A stretch of DNA of 64,000 nt from Acinetobacter tibetensis (lineage in GTDB: Bacteria > Pseudomonadota > Gammaproteobacteria > Pseudomonadales > Moraxellaceae). Within the stretch, counting starts at the first letter, position 1; each line of letters begins with the position of its first letter. Made by a program: the position numbers and the translations under genes. The stretch spans positions 248,001 to 312,000 of the forward strand of contig NZ_CP098732.1 of assembly GCF_023824315.1 (NCBI RefSeq), given 5' to 3'. Positions 10,288 through 19,631 of the stretch are shown here, one piece after another. Below the pieces are notes generated by a model, which saw nothing but the letters and a program-made list of their open reading frames with translations, was not told the origin of the DNA and searched no databases.

Positions 10288-10312
10288 CGTTGATCGATTA
10301 TTGGAGAAAATA

Positions 10313-11116
10313 ATGAATCTGCTCATGTGCCCTGTATGTCGTGAGAAATTAAGTTTAGTCGAAAAGACGTGGCAATGTGAGCATCGTCATAGCTATGATA
10401 TTGCCAAGCAGGGTTATGTGAATTTGCACGTGGTGCAGCATAAACACAGCAAAACCCCGGGTGATACACCTGAGTCGGTACAAGCACGACGTGTATTTTT
10501 AAGCGCAGGATTTTATGCACCTTTACAGCAAGCCGTGGTTGAAAAACTGCGTCAGCTTCGCATTGAAAATCTTTTGGATATTGGTTGTGGTGAAGGCTAT
10601 TACACTGATGCGATGCAGGCAGAGGTGTTGCAATGTGTCGGTGTGGATATTGCGAAAAATGCAGTGCAAGTTGCGGCTAAATTGAATTCGGAAGTGACAT
10701 GGGTGGTGGGTACAGGGGCGACCTTGCCTGTATTAGATCAGTCTATTGATTTGTGCAGCAGTTTATTTAGTCCGATTCCTCAGCAAGAAATATTACGTGT
10801 ACTGAAGGACAAGGGTTATTTATTGGTGGTGACACCGGCGCCTGAACACCTATTTGCTATTCGAGAGGCTTTATTTGAAGAGGTGAAGCCACATGAGCCG
10901 AATAAGTTTGTGCAGCAGTTGGCACAGGATTTTGAACTTATTGAGTCGCAAGTCGTGAGTGCAGATTTAACGCTGCCACAGCAACAGCTCAAAAATCTGA
11001 TTGCAATGACACCGTATGCTTACAAAGCGAAAGTAGATCGAAGAAGTGCTTTAGAGGCTTTAGCTGAATTTAAAGTGACTGCGCAATTCCAGCTCTATTT
11101 ATTTCAAAAGAAATAA
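10313..11116 (+). CDS. rlmA: 23S rRNA guanine-N1 methyltransferase RlmA family
   Basis: Predicted SAM-dependent methyltransferase that modifies a guanine in helix 35 of 23S rRNA (G745 in E. coli). 267 residues: an N-terminal zinc-binding knuckle (CPVCREKL and CEHRHSYD, three Cys and a His), then a Rossmann fold with the SAM loop LLDIGCGEGYY. The chosen ATG has an ideal SD (GGAG, 6-7 bases); a longer in-frame reading from 10256 runs through the preceding terminator and is unlikely. Expected to be its own transcript. Confidence 0.88.
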   Translation: MNLLMCPVCREKLSLVEKTWQCEHRHSYDIAKQGYVNLHVVQHKHSKTPGDTPESVQARRVFLSAGFYAPLQQAVVEKLRQLRIENLLDIGCGEGYYTDAMQAEVLQCVGVDIAKNAVQVAAKLNSEVTWVVGTGATLPVLDQSIDLCSSLFSPIPQQEILRVLKDKGYLLVVTPAPEHLFAIREALFEEVKPHEPNKFVQQLAQDFELIESQVVSADLTLPQQQLKNLIAMTPYAYKAKVDRRSALEALAEFKVTAQFQLYLFQKK

Positions 11117-11122
11117 ATATAT

Positions 11123-11153
11123 AAAAAGCCCTCTTAAATAATGAGGGCTTTTT
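11123..11153. terminator. Bidirectional terminator between rlmA and mrcA
   Basis: AAAAAGCCCTC pairs perfectly with GAGGGCTTTTT around a 9-base loop, with A and T runs on either side, so it can stop both converging transcripts. Confidence 0.85.
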
Positions 11154-11172
11154 ATTAGGCAACTAAGATTTG

Positions 11173-13698
11173 CTATTGAAATTGATCAATGAGATGTTCA
11201 ATGGCATCTGATTTCTTACTTGGGGCATTCGGTTGCATTGTCGGAGGAGCTTGATTACTTGGAACCAAGTTTTCTTCATCCGGCAAATCATCAAAATCTC
11301 GCTCAGGTGCACGCGTAGGAGCGGCTGGTTTAGGGCGATATAATGGCTGAGCCAATGGTGGTGAAGAGCGGTAATCTTTTTTGGTCTCTCCCTCAATAAA
11401 TTGGGTGTCGTTATGCAATGTAGGTGCCTTAGCATCTTTGTCAAAATGTACCCACGCCGATGGTGTGCCTTTTAAAGCGTTGTCCATAAAGTTGGTCCAA
11501 ATGGGTAATGCTGCAACGCCACCGTATTCACGTCGACCTAAGGTGGTTGGTTGGTCAAAGCCGACCCATGCCACCGTGACCAATTTACCATTAAAGCCTG
11601 CAAACCATGCATCTTTGGCATCATTGGTGGTTCCTGTTTTACCCCCTAAATCATCGCGGCCAATTTTAAGTGCAGCGCGCCCTGTACCATGTTGGATAAC
11701 ATCTTTGAGGATGTTCGCCATATCAAAGGCAGAGCTAGATTTTAAAATTCGTTGTGCTTGACGGTATTCCGCATTGGCAGCATGGGGTTCTGTTATGTTC
11801 GCTTCGATGTTTTGATTGGTAACTTCAATCACTTCATCATCAGGTGTGACAGGTGTTGTTTCAGATGGCTCTTTTGCAGTCTCATTGATGCATTCAATAC
11901 AAGCATATTCTGGATTGGCTTGATAAATCACCTTGCCATAGGCATCTTCAATACGGTCAATAAAATGCGGTTGAATACGGTAACCGCCGTTCGCAAATGT
12001 GGCATAGCCTGTCGCCATTTGAATAGGCAATACTTGTGGTGTACCTAAGGCAATGGTGTAGTTATTTGGAATTTGATCTTCTTGTAAACCAAAATCCATG
12101 AACAATTGGCGAGTACGCTCAATACCGACAGCTTGAAGTAAACGTACTGAGACGGTATTTCGTGATAAATATAAAGCACGACGCAATGGAATCATGCCCA
12201 GATAACGCCCATCTGAATTTCGGGGTGACCATTTGCCAATGGTAATAGGACTATCATTAACCATGGTAAATGGCGTCATACCACGTTCTAAAGCCAAAGC
12301 ATAGACAAAGGGTTTAATGGTCGAACCAGGTTGACGCCAGCCTTGTAAAGCTCGGTTAAATTTAGATTGATAGAAATTATATCCCCCGACTACCGCTTCA
12401 ATCGCACCATTATTCGGATTTAGTGCAATCAGTTGTCCTTGGGCTTTCGGGATTTGTACCAGGGACCATGAGGTTTTGTCTGCATTTGGTCTTAAACGAA
12501 CAATATCTTTGATTTGTACAATTTGAGAGGCACGACTGGGTGCGGGGCCTACGCTGTTGGCATTGCGATAAGGGCGTGCCCAAGACATCCCTGACCAAGG
12601 TACAGTCACACTAGAACCATCTTGCATGAAGGCTTCAAAGGAGTTGTCATTCACTTTGCTGACTTTGGCAGGGTAAGTGTTTGCATAAGCGGTAAATTGT
12701 TTTAAATCTTTATCATGTGCTTCGGCACCACGCCAACCATGTCGTCGATCATAGGCTTCTAAACCGTCTTGTACGGATTGTTCAGCAAATAATTGGCGCT
12801 GGCTATTAATCGTGGTGTAGACCTTATAGCCAGAATCAATCGCTTGTTCGCCAAATTTACTGACCAGTTCTGCGCGTACCATTTCACCCACATAGGGAAA
12901 TTGATTGCTGATACCACGTTCAGGCATATCTAGATTGATGGGTTCAGCAATGGCATTTTGATATTGTTCTTGATTGATATAACCCAATTGCAGCATACGC
13001 CCCAGAATCCAGTTGCGACGTTCAAGAGCGCGCTCAGGATTGGCAACGGGATTATATTTTGAAGGGGCTTTAGGAAGACCGGCAATCATGGCCATTTGGG
13101 CGATGCTTAAATCTTCTAAATTTTTGTTGTAGTAAATTTTGGCGGCAGCAGCAATGCCGTAGGCATTTTTACCCAAAAAAATCTTGTTCACATACAGCGT
13201 CAGAATTTCCTCTTTACTCAGATTTTGTTCAATCTTTCGAGCGAGGAAAACTTCGGTTAGTTTGCGTTTGAGTGTACGTTCAGGACTCAGATAATAGTTT
13301 TTTGCCACTTGCATGGTAATGGTCGAGCCACCCGTTTGCACATTCGAGCCTGTAATGCTCTCACTTACTGCTCGTCCTAAGCCTTTAAAACTAATCCCAC
13401 TATGTTCAAAAAAAGCTGAATCTTCAGCAGCTAAAAAAGCATGAATAAAGGTAGTTGGGATTTGATCATATTCAACTGGAACAGAAAGTTTGCCACCGTA
13501 TTCTGCAATAAGTTGCTGATCCGCACTATAAACTTGTAATGGTTTTAATAAAGGAGCCTTTTTTAAGATGCTCATTTCAGGCAAAGAGGGGGCAATATAG
13601 AGATACATGCCATAAAACCCCATAGGAATTGCGACCAAAACTATAATTATGATCAAAAAAAATGGATGAACACGGCCTGAACAAGATAGCTTTTTCAT
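11173..13698 (-). CDS. mrcA: Bifunctional penicillin-binding protein 1A
   Basis: Class A PBP that polymerises glycan strands (GT51) and cross-links them at the cell wall. 841 residues: a membrane anchor at about 13-33, the glycosyltransferase domain with catalytic Glu92 in the EDSAFFEHSG motif, an inserted OB-like region, then the transpeptidase domain with S-T-I-K near 458, SRN in YLSRNTVSV, and KTG near 686. The tail after the transpeptidase is proline- and charge-rich and probably disordered. It diverges from pilM, as in Pseudomonas. Confidence 0.96.
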   Translation of the reverse strand: MKKLSCSGRVHPFFLIIIIVLVAIPMGFYGMYLYIAPSLPEMSILKKAPLLKPLQVYSADQQLIAEYGGKLSVPVEYDQIPTTFIHAFLAAEDSAFFEHSGISFKGLGRAVSESITGSNVQTGGSTITMQVAKNYYLSPERTLKRKLTEVFLARKIEQNLSKEEILTLYVNKIFLGKNAYGIAAAAKIYYNKNLEDLSIAQMAMIAGLPKAPSKYNPVANPERALERRNWILGRMLQLGYINQEQYQNAIAEPINLDMPERGISNQFPYVGEMVRAELVSKFGEQAIDSGYKVYTTINSQRQLFAEQSVQDGLEAYDRRHGWRGAEAHDKDLKQFTAYANTYPAKVSKVNDNSFEAFMQDGSSVTVPWSGMSWARPYRNANSVGPAPSRASQIVQIKDIVRLRPNADKTSWSLVQIPKAQGQLIALNPNNGAIEAVVGGYNFYQSKFNRALQGWRQPGSTIKPFVYALALERGMTPFTMVNDSPITIGKWSPRNSDGRYLGMIPLRRALYLSRNTVSVRLLQAVGIERTRQLFMDFGLQEDQIPNNYTIALGTPQVLPIQMATGYATFANGGYRIQPHFIDRIEDAYGKVIYQANPEYACIECINETAKEPSETTPVTPDDEVIEVTNQNIEANITEPHAANAEYRQAQRILKSSSAFDMANILKDVIQHGTGRAALKIGRDDLGGKTGTTNDAKDAWFAGFNGKLVTVAWVGFDQPTTLGRREYGGVAALPIWTNFMDNALKGTPSAWVHFDKDAKAPTLHNDTQFIEGETKKDYRSSPPLAQPLYRPKPAAPTRAPERDFDDLPDEENLVPSNQAPPTMQPNAPSKKSDAIEHLIDQFQ

Positions 13699-13761
13699 AA
13701 CAAGTAAGTTTTAATAGGAGCTAATGGCAAACTAATTGGTGGTCAGTATAGCCGTTTACAG

Positions 13762-13797
13762 ATACGGATTGTTAATGAGTTATTGTATCCGTATAAA
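13762..13797 (+). promoter_or_regulatory. pilM promoter with overlapping inverted repeat
   Basis: TTGTTA (13769-13774) and TATAAA (13792-13797) are 17 bases apart, a good sigma-70 promoter reading toward pilM. Perfect 8-base arms ATACGGAT (13762-13769) and ATCCGTAT (13787-13794) overlap both boxes, so the repeat could be an operator for an unidentified regulator. Confidence 0.55.
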
Positions 13798-13863
13798 ATT
13801 ATAGACCGCAGCCAGTTAGTTAGTTACTTCTATTGGGGATAAAAAAATAATAGGAATAGTATT

Positions 13864-14922
13864 GTGCTCAGGTTATATCGTAAGCCAAATAAGGGGTTAA
13901 TAGGGGTAGATATTAGTTCCACTTCTGTTAAGTTATTAGAGTTGTCTGTAAAAAACGGTCGCTATTGGGTAGAAAGCTATGCTTTGGTCCCATTACCAGA
14001 AGGTAGCGTTGTTGAAAAGAACATTTTGAATCCTGAAGCTATTGGGGAGGCTTTGGAGCGCGCTTTAAATTTAGCAAATGTTCAATCGCATGCAGCAGCA
14101 ATTGCCATTCCAACGTCTATGGTGATCAGCAAAATCATCGAGATGGATGCGGATATGACGGATGATGAACGTGAAGTTCAAATCCGTATGGATGCTGAAC
14201 AATATATTCCGTTCCCTTTAGATGAAGTCAGCCTTGATTTTGAAGTTTTGTCTGATCGTTTAGCTAATCCAAATCGGGTCAATGTGCTTTTGGTGGCAAC
14301 ACGTCTCGAAAACGTTGAAGCGCGTTCAGAAGTACTGGAACTGGCTGGAATTACGCCTAAAATTGCGGATGTAGAAAGCTTCGCAATGGAAAATGTCTAT
14401 AAAGTATTCTCTGATACCATGCCGATGGGGGTAAATACCGTCGGTATTTTAGATATTGGGCATACCATGACCACGCTATCGGTTATGCAGAATGACAAAA
14501 TTATCTATACCCGCGAGCAGGTTTTTGGTGGGAAGCAACTGACCCAAGAAATCCAGAATCGTTATGGACTGTCATTTGAAGAAGCGGGACGTGCGAAGAA
14601 AAGCCGTACTTTGCCCGATGATTATGACGTAGAAGTCTTAGAGCCATTTCTTGAAGCTGTGGTACAACAGGCTGCCCGTTCTTTGCAGTTCTTCTTCTCA
14701 TCTTCGCAGTTTAATGAAATTGATCATATTTTATTGGCGGGCGGAAATGCCAATATTCCAGGTTTGGCCAAGTTATTGCAACAAAAACTCGGATACCGCG
14801 TCACGATTGCGAACCCATTTTTGCAAATGGGTTTTTCGCCAAAAATTGATATTAAAAAAATTGAAAATGATGCTTCCTCTCTCTTGGTGGCGTGTGGTCT
14901 AGCATTGAGGAGTTTTGATTAA
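13864..14922 (+). CDS. pilM: Type IV pilus actin-like assembly protein PilM
   Basis: Cytoplasmic actin-fold protein that binds the N-terminal tail of PilN and links the pilus motor to the alignment complex. 352 residues, usual length, with the nucleotide-binding motif GVDISSTSVKLLEL near the N-terminus and phosphate-2-type GILDIGHT in the middle. The start is GTG, supported by an AGGA ribosome site 9 bases upstream. First of five tightly packed genes pilMNOPQ; it shares its last base with the pilN start. Confidence 0.96.
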   Translation: MLRLYRKPNKGLIGVDISSTSVKLLELSVKNGRYWVESYALVPLPEGSVVEKNILNPEAIGEALERALNLANVQSHAAAIAIPTSMVISKIIEMDADMTDDEREVQIRMDAEQYIPFPLDEVSLDFEVLSDRLANPNRVNVLLVATRLENVEARSEVLELAGITPKIADVESFAMENVYKVFSDTMPMGVNTVGILDIGHTMTTLSVMQNDKIIYTREQVFGGKQLTQEIQNRYGLSFEEAGRAKKSRTLPDDYDVEVLEPFLEAVVQQAARSLQFFFSSSQFNEIDHILLAGGNANIPGLAKLLQQKLGYRVTIANPFLQMGFSPKIDIKKIENDASSLLVACGLALRSFD

Positions 14923-15590
14923 TGGCAAAAATTAACCTGCTCCCTTGGCGTGATGAGCTGAGAGAGAGACGAAAAAAAGAATTTATTGCGATTTGTATTG
15001 GGGCTGCTTTAATTGGAGTGTTATTGGTTGTAGGGGCATGGTTCTATTACAACTATAAGCTTGAAGACCAAGAACAAGCAAATCAGCTTATTATCAGTAC
15101 CAATCAAAACTTGGATGTGCAGCTAAAATCTTTAGAAGGTTTGCAAGAGCAGCGTAATGCGATTGTAGAACGTATGAAGTTGATTCAAGGGCTGCAAAGT
15201 CAACGTCCAATTGCCGTGCGTTTAATTGATGAAATGGCGCGTGTCGTCCCTGCGAATTTATATATTACCAAGTTCAGTCGTGTTGGCGATAAATTTACCA
15301 TTGAAGGTAAGGCGGAAAGTCCAAATGCAGTGGCTGAATTTTTACGTAATTTAGAGGCTTCGCCTTGGTATCGTAATGCCTTTATGAATTCCTTCTTGGC
15401 TGTGGAAGAAGATAAAAATAAAGCGCCGAGTTCGATTGTTCCTCGTGTTGAGGATAGTTATGGCAGCTTTGTGGTGACTGCAGATCTGGATGAGATCGCT
15501 ATGCCTACGAATGCAGCGAATGAAGCTGCGGGTTCTATGGCGGTAGCGGCAAATGATGCAGCTAGTTCAACAGCGGGGGCAGCACAATGA
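14922..15590 (+). CDS. pilN: Type IV pilus inner-membrane protein PilN
   Basis: Bitopic protein of the alignment subcomplex that pairs with PilO in the periplasm and binds PilM through its cytoplasmic tail. 222 residues; the tail INLLPWRDELR is the conserved PilM-binding motif. A membrane helix at about 22-43 is followed by a coiled coil and a ferredoxin-like periplasmic domain. The last 25 or so residues are an Ala/Asn/Ser-rich low-complexity extension. It overlaps pilO by 4 bases. Confidence 0.95.
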   Translation: MAKINLLPWRDELRERRKKEFIAICIGAALIGVLLVVGAWFYYNYKLEDQEQANQLIISTNQNLDVQLKSLEGLQEQRNAIVERMKLIQGLQSQRPIAVRLIDEMARVVPANLYITKFSRVGDKFTIEGKAESPNAVAEFLRNLEASPWYRNAFMNSFLAVEEDKNKAPSSIVPRVEDSYGSFVVTADLDEIAMPTNAANEAAGSMAVAANDAASSTAGAAQ

Positions 15591-16330
15591 GTCGTGATGA
15601 GTTTGATGATCTAAATCAAGAGGCTGTTGTTAAACCTAAGAAAAAAATGACAGTGGATAAATTTTTTCAACAATTTAACACGTTGGACCCGAATAATTAT
15701 GGCAGTTGGCCATTATCGGTCAAAATTACCTGTTGGATTTTTATTGTCTTTTTAATTTGTGCTGTTGGCTATTTTGTTGTGATCAAGCCGCAGTTAGATG
15801 CAATTTCTGGTGCACATGCACAAGAGCAAAACTTACTGAATGAATTTAGAGAGAAAGATTCAAAGCTACGTAATTTGCAACAATATCAAGCTCAGTTGCA
15901 GGAGATGGAAGCGAACTTTAATCAACAACTGGAGCAATTGCCGAAGGAAACTGAAATTCCTGGTCTGGTTGAAGATATTAACGTGACAGGTGTCAACTCT
16001 GGACTGAAATTTAAAAATATTCGTTTAGAGCCTGAAGTAAAACAAGAATTTTTTGTTGAGCAGCCGATTAGTATTGAAGCAACAGGTGATTATCATGCCT
16101 TTGGTTCTTTTACGAGTGGTATTGCAGCATTACCTCGAATTGTGACCTTACATGATTTTGATATCAGTTCTTCTATTAGTACGGATAAAAAATCTGAAAT
16201 TCCGCAAGTGACTTATGTCGCGAAGGCACGTACCTATCGCTATATAGGTAATACAGAGAATCAAAATGCGGCAGCAGGTGCGAATGCTACAACTCCTCCT
16301 GCTCAAGTTACTCCAGAAGGAGCGAAGTAA
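15587..16330 (+). CDS. pilO: Type IV pilus inner-membrane protein PilO
   Basis: Partner of PilN; the heterodimer bridges the inner-membrane motor to PilP and the secretin. 247 residues: a cytoplasmic segment of about 45 residues, one membrane helix (WIFIVFLICAVGYFVVI), a glutamine-rich coiled coil, then a ferredoxin-like domain. The C-terminal 25 residues are Ala/Thr/Pro-rich. It overlaps pilN by 4 bases and pilP by one. Confidence 0.95.
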   Translation: MSRDEFDDLNQEAVVKPKKKMTVDKFFQQFNTLDPNNYGSWPLSVKITCWIFIVFLICAVGYFVVIKPQLDAISGAHAQEQNLLNEFREKDSKLRNLQQYQAQLQEMEANFNQQLEQLPKETEIPGLVEDINVTGVNSGLKFKNIRLEPEVKQEFFVEQPISIEATGDYHAFGSFTSGIAALPRIVTLHDFDISSSISTDKKSEIPQVTYVAKARTYRYIGNTENQNAAAGANATTPPAQVTPEGAK

Positions 16331-16857
16331 TGAAATTTGAGAAAATAGCATTTGCTTTGATGTTTGGGCTGGTTTTGGCGGGGTGCGATTCGCGTATTGA
16401 TGCGGTGAACATGGAAATGGTGAATATTCGTAATCAGCAACCTTTGCCGATTGATCCAGCACCTGTTTTCCCACCTGTACCCACATTCAATTATGCAGCG
16501 CATCAATTGAAAAGTCCGTTTATGCCGAGTTCCTTGGCAGCAGAATTAAAAATTATGTCGGGTAAGCGAGTGTATCCGAATTTCTCGCGTCAGTCGCAGC
16601 CATTGGAAAGTTATGCTTTAGAATCCTTGAATATGAAGGGGAGTATGCGTAATCAGTCTGGGCAAATTTTGGGGTTAATCCAGACACCTGATGGTGAAAT
16701 TGAGCGTGTGCAAGTCGGAAATTACATGGGGATGAGTCAAGGGCGAATTGTGAAAATTACGCCTACACAGATTGATCTTGTGGAAATTATTCCCGATGGT
16801 CGAGAGGGGTATGTAGAGCGTCCGCGTAGCCTTGTCTTAATTGGACCCGCGCCTTAA
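16330..16857 (+). CDS. pilP: Type IV pilus lipoprotein PilP
   Basis: Inner-membrane lipoprotein that joins PilNO to the PilQ secretin across the periplasm. 175 residues with a lipoprotein signal ending LVLAG-C (Cys19), then a proline-rich linker and the small beta-sandwich domain (LNMKGSMRN, VGNYMGMSQGRIVKI). Position and length match the family. Confidence 0.95.
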   Translation: MKFEKIAFALMFGLVLAGCDSRIDAVNMEMVNIRNQQPLPIDPAPVFPPVPTFNYAAHQLKSPFMPSSLAAELKIMSGKRVYPNFSRQSQPLESYALESLNMKGSMRNQSGQILGLIQTPDGEIERVQVGNYMGMSQGRIVKITPTQIDLVEIIPDGREGYVERPRSLVLIGPAP

Positions 16858-16871
16858 TTAAAGGAATAAAA

Positions 16872-19031
16872 ATGAAAAACAGTATTCAAGATTTTATATT
16901 TGGGGATGGTAATACAATGAATCATATTTTCCGTCAATTCTCTATGGGTGCAGTTGCTATGGCTGTCATGCAAGCTGCCAGTGCGCAAGTTAGCATCACG
17001 AATGTTGTACCTATGCAAGTACCTGGACAAGGGACTGAAATTCGTGTGATGTTCAACGGAATACCACCACAACCTCAAGCTTACCAACTTGAACAGCCAT
17101 CAAGACTTATTTTAGATTTTGATAAGGCAGAACAAACACTAAAGCAAAATAATATTAAGGTTGCGACAAAAGAAGCCAGTTCGGTTGATGTATCCTCAGA
17201 TGCACAGCGTTCTCGATTGACCGTTAATCTTGCGGATGCAGGCGCTTTTACCACCCGAGTTGAAGGTAATACCTTTATTCTGAAAATAAATGCGACAGAT
17301 AATAGTTTTGCGACTCCTGTGGCAACATCAGTTAAAGCGTCATCGCAAGGTGTTTCTAATATCGGTTTTCAACGCGGTTCAGAGGGTGAAGGTCAGGTTG
17401 TTATTGATTTGCTCGGTAGTAATACGCCAGCAGATGTACAGCAACAAGGTAGTAAAATTGTGGTGCGCATGTTGGGAAATAAAATCCCTACACATCTGAC
17501 TCGCCGTCTCAATGTCAATGATTTTGCAACGCCTGTGGCGACCATAGATGCTTATAATGATGGCAATAGTGGTGTGATTACTATTCAGTCTTCAGGCAGC
17601 TATGAATACATGGCTTACCAAGCTGAGAATAAGTTAACGATCAGCTTAAAGCGTCCTGTGGATAAGAATCCAATGAAGCCGCGTGCGGCAAATAGTTATA
17701 CGGGCAAGAAAATTTCACTGGATTTCCAAGATATTGAAGTACGCCGCGTATTACAATTATTGGCAGATTTTACTGGCATTAACATGGTGGCTGCCGATAC
17801 GGTACAAGGCAATATCACCTTGCGCTTAAAAGATGTGCCATGGGATCAAGCGCTTGATATTATTTTAAAAACAAAAAATTTAGACAAGCGTCGTAATGGT
17901 AATGTGATTTGGATTGCACCAGTCGCTGAATTGATTAAGTCTGAAGAAGACGAAGCCAAAGCGATAGCGCAGAGTGCAAAATTAGCCCCAATTCAAACTG
18001 AATATTTGCGTTTAAGTTATGCAAAAGCTGCGGATGTTTTTAAGCTAATTACTGATTCACGTAAGGAGGCTAGTGGTTCAGGAGGGGGAAATAACCAGAA
18101 TTCTTTAGCATTAGAAAGTTTATTAAGCACAAGAGGGAGTGTAGTTTCAGATGATCGTACGAATACTTTAATTATTAATGATACAGCGCTAAATATTGAT
18201 AAAATTAGAAAAATGGTCGATTTATTGGATGTTGAAGTCAAGCAAGTCATGGTCGAGGCGCGAATTGTTCGAGCATCAACTTCGTTCACCAAAGAGATGG
18301 GGGTGAAGTGGGGGATTCTTTCACAAGGGGTTAATAGCAATAATGATCTCTTGGTGGGCGGGAGTGATCAAACTTTATGGGATTTAAAAACCCCTGATGA
18401 TGAGGGGAAATACACCATTCAGCGTCCAGACAACTTAAACGTAGATTTGGGAGTGACCAATCCTGCAGGTCAAATTGCCTTTAGCTTGATTAGTTTGTCT
18501 GACTTTATGTTGGATTTAGAACTCTCTGCTTTACAGGCAGATGGCTATGGTGAGGTGATTTCAACACCAAAAGTCTTGACTGGAGATAAGCAAAAGGCCA
18601 AGGTGGCTACAGGTCAAGAAGTACCTTATCAAACTACGACCAACTCTGCTTCAGGCTCAACAGCAACAACCTCATTTAAAGAGGCTTTACTCAGTTTGGA
18701 AGTCACGCCAAGTATTACCCCAGATGGTAAAGTACAAATGCAGCTTGATATTGCGAAAGACTCGGTTGCGGATGAAGCACCGAATGGTGAGTTGATCTTA
18801 AACAAAAACACAATTACGACCAATGTCTTGGTCAACAATGGTGAAACAGTGATTTTAGGTGGTGTGTTTGAGCAGACGACCACGAATTCACAAACCAAGG
18901 TACCGTTCTTGGGGGATATTCCTTATATTGGTGCATTATTCAGGAAGGATACCAAGTCGGATGCTAAGCAAGAGCTATTGATTTTTGTGACGCCACGAAT
19001 TGTTAATGACAGTGTTTCAAGAAATCATTAA
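16872..19031 (+). CDS. pilQ: Type IV pilus outer-membrane secretin PilQ
   Basis: Forms the multimeric outer-membrane gate through which the pilus, and in competent species DNA, passes. 719 residues: signal peptide, two AMIN beta-domains that bind peptidoglycan (about 40-270), secretin/TonB short N-terminal domain (ISLDFQDIEVRRVLQLLADF), an N1 domain with a Ser/Gly-rich stretch, and the secretin core with VPYQTTT and TNVLVNNGETVILGG. The ATG used has an AAGGA ribosome site; an internal ATG at 16917 would give a more compact signal peptide and is a realistic alternative. Confidence 0.95.
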   Translation: MKNSIQDFIFGDGNTMNHIFRQFSMGAVAMAVMQAASAQVSITNVVPMQVPGQGTEIRVMFNGIPPQPQAYQLEQPSRLILDFDKAEQTLKQNNIKVATKEASSVDVSSDAQRSRLTVNLADAGAFTTRVEGNTFILKINATDNSFATPVATSVKASSQGVSNIGFQRGSEGEGQVVIDLLGSNTPADVQQQGSKIVVRMLGNKIPTHLTRRLNVNDFATPVATIDAYNDGNSGVITIQSSGSYEYMAYQAENKLTISLKRPVDKNPMKPRAANSYTGKKISLDFQDIEVRRVLQLLADFTGINMVAADTVQGNITLRLKDVPWDQALDIILKTKNLDKRRNGNVIWIAPVAELIKSEEDEAKAIAQSAKLAPIQTEYLRLSYAKAADVFKLITDSRKEASGSGGGNNQNSLALESLLSTRGSVVSDDRTNTLIINDTALNIDKIRKMVDLLDVEVKQVMVEARIVRASTSFTKEMGVKWGILSQGVNSNNDLLVGGSDQTLWDLKTPDDEGKYTIQRPDNLNVDLGVTNPAGQIAFSLISLSDFMLDLELSALQADGYGEVISTPKVLTGDKQKAKVATGQEVPYQTTTNSASGSTATTSFKEALLSLEVTPSITPDGKVQMQLDIAKDSVADEAPNGELILNKNTITTNVLVNNGETVILGGVFEQTTTNSQTKVPFLGDIPYIGALFRKDTKSDAKQELLIFVTPRIVNDSVSRNH

Positions 19032-19068
19032 TATATTTTTAATTTAAACAAAATTAATAGGTGACTCC

Positions 19069-19611
19069 TTGCCAAGCAAAGAGTTTAGTTCCCTACCAAA
19101 TATCTATTTGGTAGGGCCAATGGGGGCAGGAAAAACAACAGTCGGACGGCATTTGGCAGAATTGTTGGGTCGTGAATTTCTAGACAGTGATCATGAAATT
19201 GAACGAAAAACTGGTGCGACAATTCCGTGGATTTTTGAAAAAGAAGGTGAGACGGGATTTCGTACCCGTGAAACTACAGTGATTGATGAGTTGACTGCTC
19301 GACCCGATTTGGTCTTGGCGACTGGTGGTGGTGCAGTGACTCAAGCCCCTAATCGTGATTTTTTAAAGCAACGTGGTATCGTTGTTTATCTCTATACTCC
19401 TGTTGAAATTCAGCTTCAGCGTACTTATCGCGATAAAAATCGTCCTCTCCTACAGGTTGAGAACCCAGAGCAAAAATTACGTGATTTACTTGCGATTCGG
19501 GATCCTTTATATCGGGATGTGGCTCATTATATTATTGAGACCAATCAAGGTGCTGCACGAGATCTTGCGCATAAAATCTTAACGATGATTACCACACAAC
19601 CTATTGATTGA
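19069..19611 (+). CDS. aroK: Shikimate kinase AroK
   Basis: Phosphorylates shikimate at O3 with ATP in the chorismate pathway. 180 residues with Walker [10 protein letters not shown], the shikimate-binding D of DSDHEIE, GGGAV and the lid RDKNRPLL. The start is a rare TTG, preferred because AGGTGA lies 7 bases upstream and no in-frame ATG or GTG precedes the P-loop. It follows pilQ by 37 bases, as in pseudomonads, and overlaps the region just before aroB. Confidence 0.95.
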   Translation: MPSKEFSSLPNIYLVGPMGAGKTTVGRHLAELLGREFLDSDHEIERKTGATIPWIFEKEGETGFRTRETTVIDELTARPDLVLATGGGAVTQAPNRDFLKQRGIVVYLYTPVEIQLQRTYRDKNRPLLQVENPEQKLRDLLAIRDPLYRDVAHYIIETNQGAARDLAHKILTMITTQPID

Positions 19612-19631
19612 ATACGAAAGAAGTTGAACCC

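Noticed and set aside
10256..10312. N-terminal extension of rlmA
   Set aside because: It would be translated through the mraY terminator palindrome; the ATG at 10313 has a near-ideal SD and gives the normal zinc-knuckle N-terminus.
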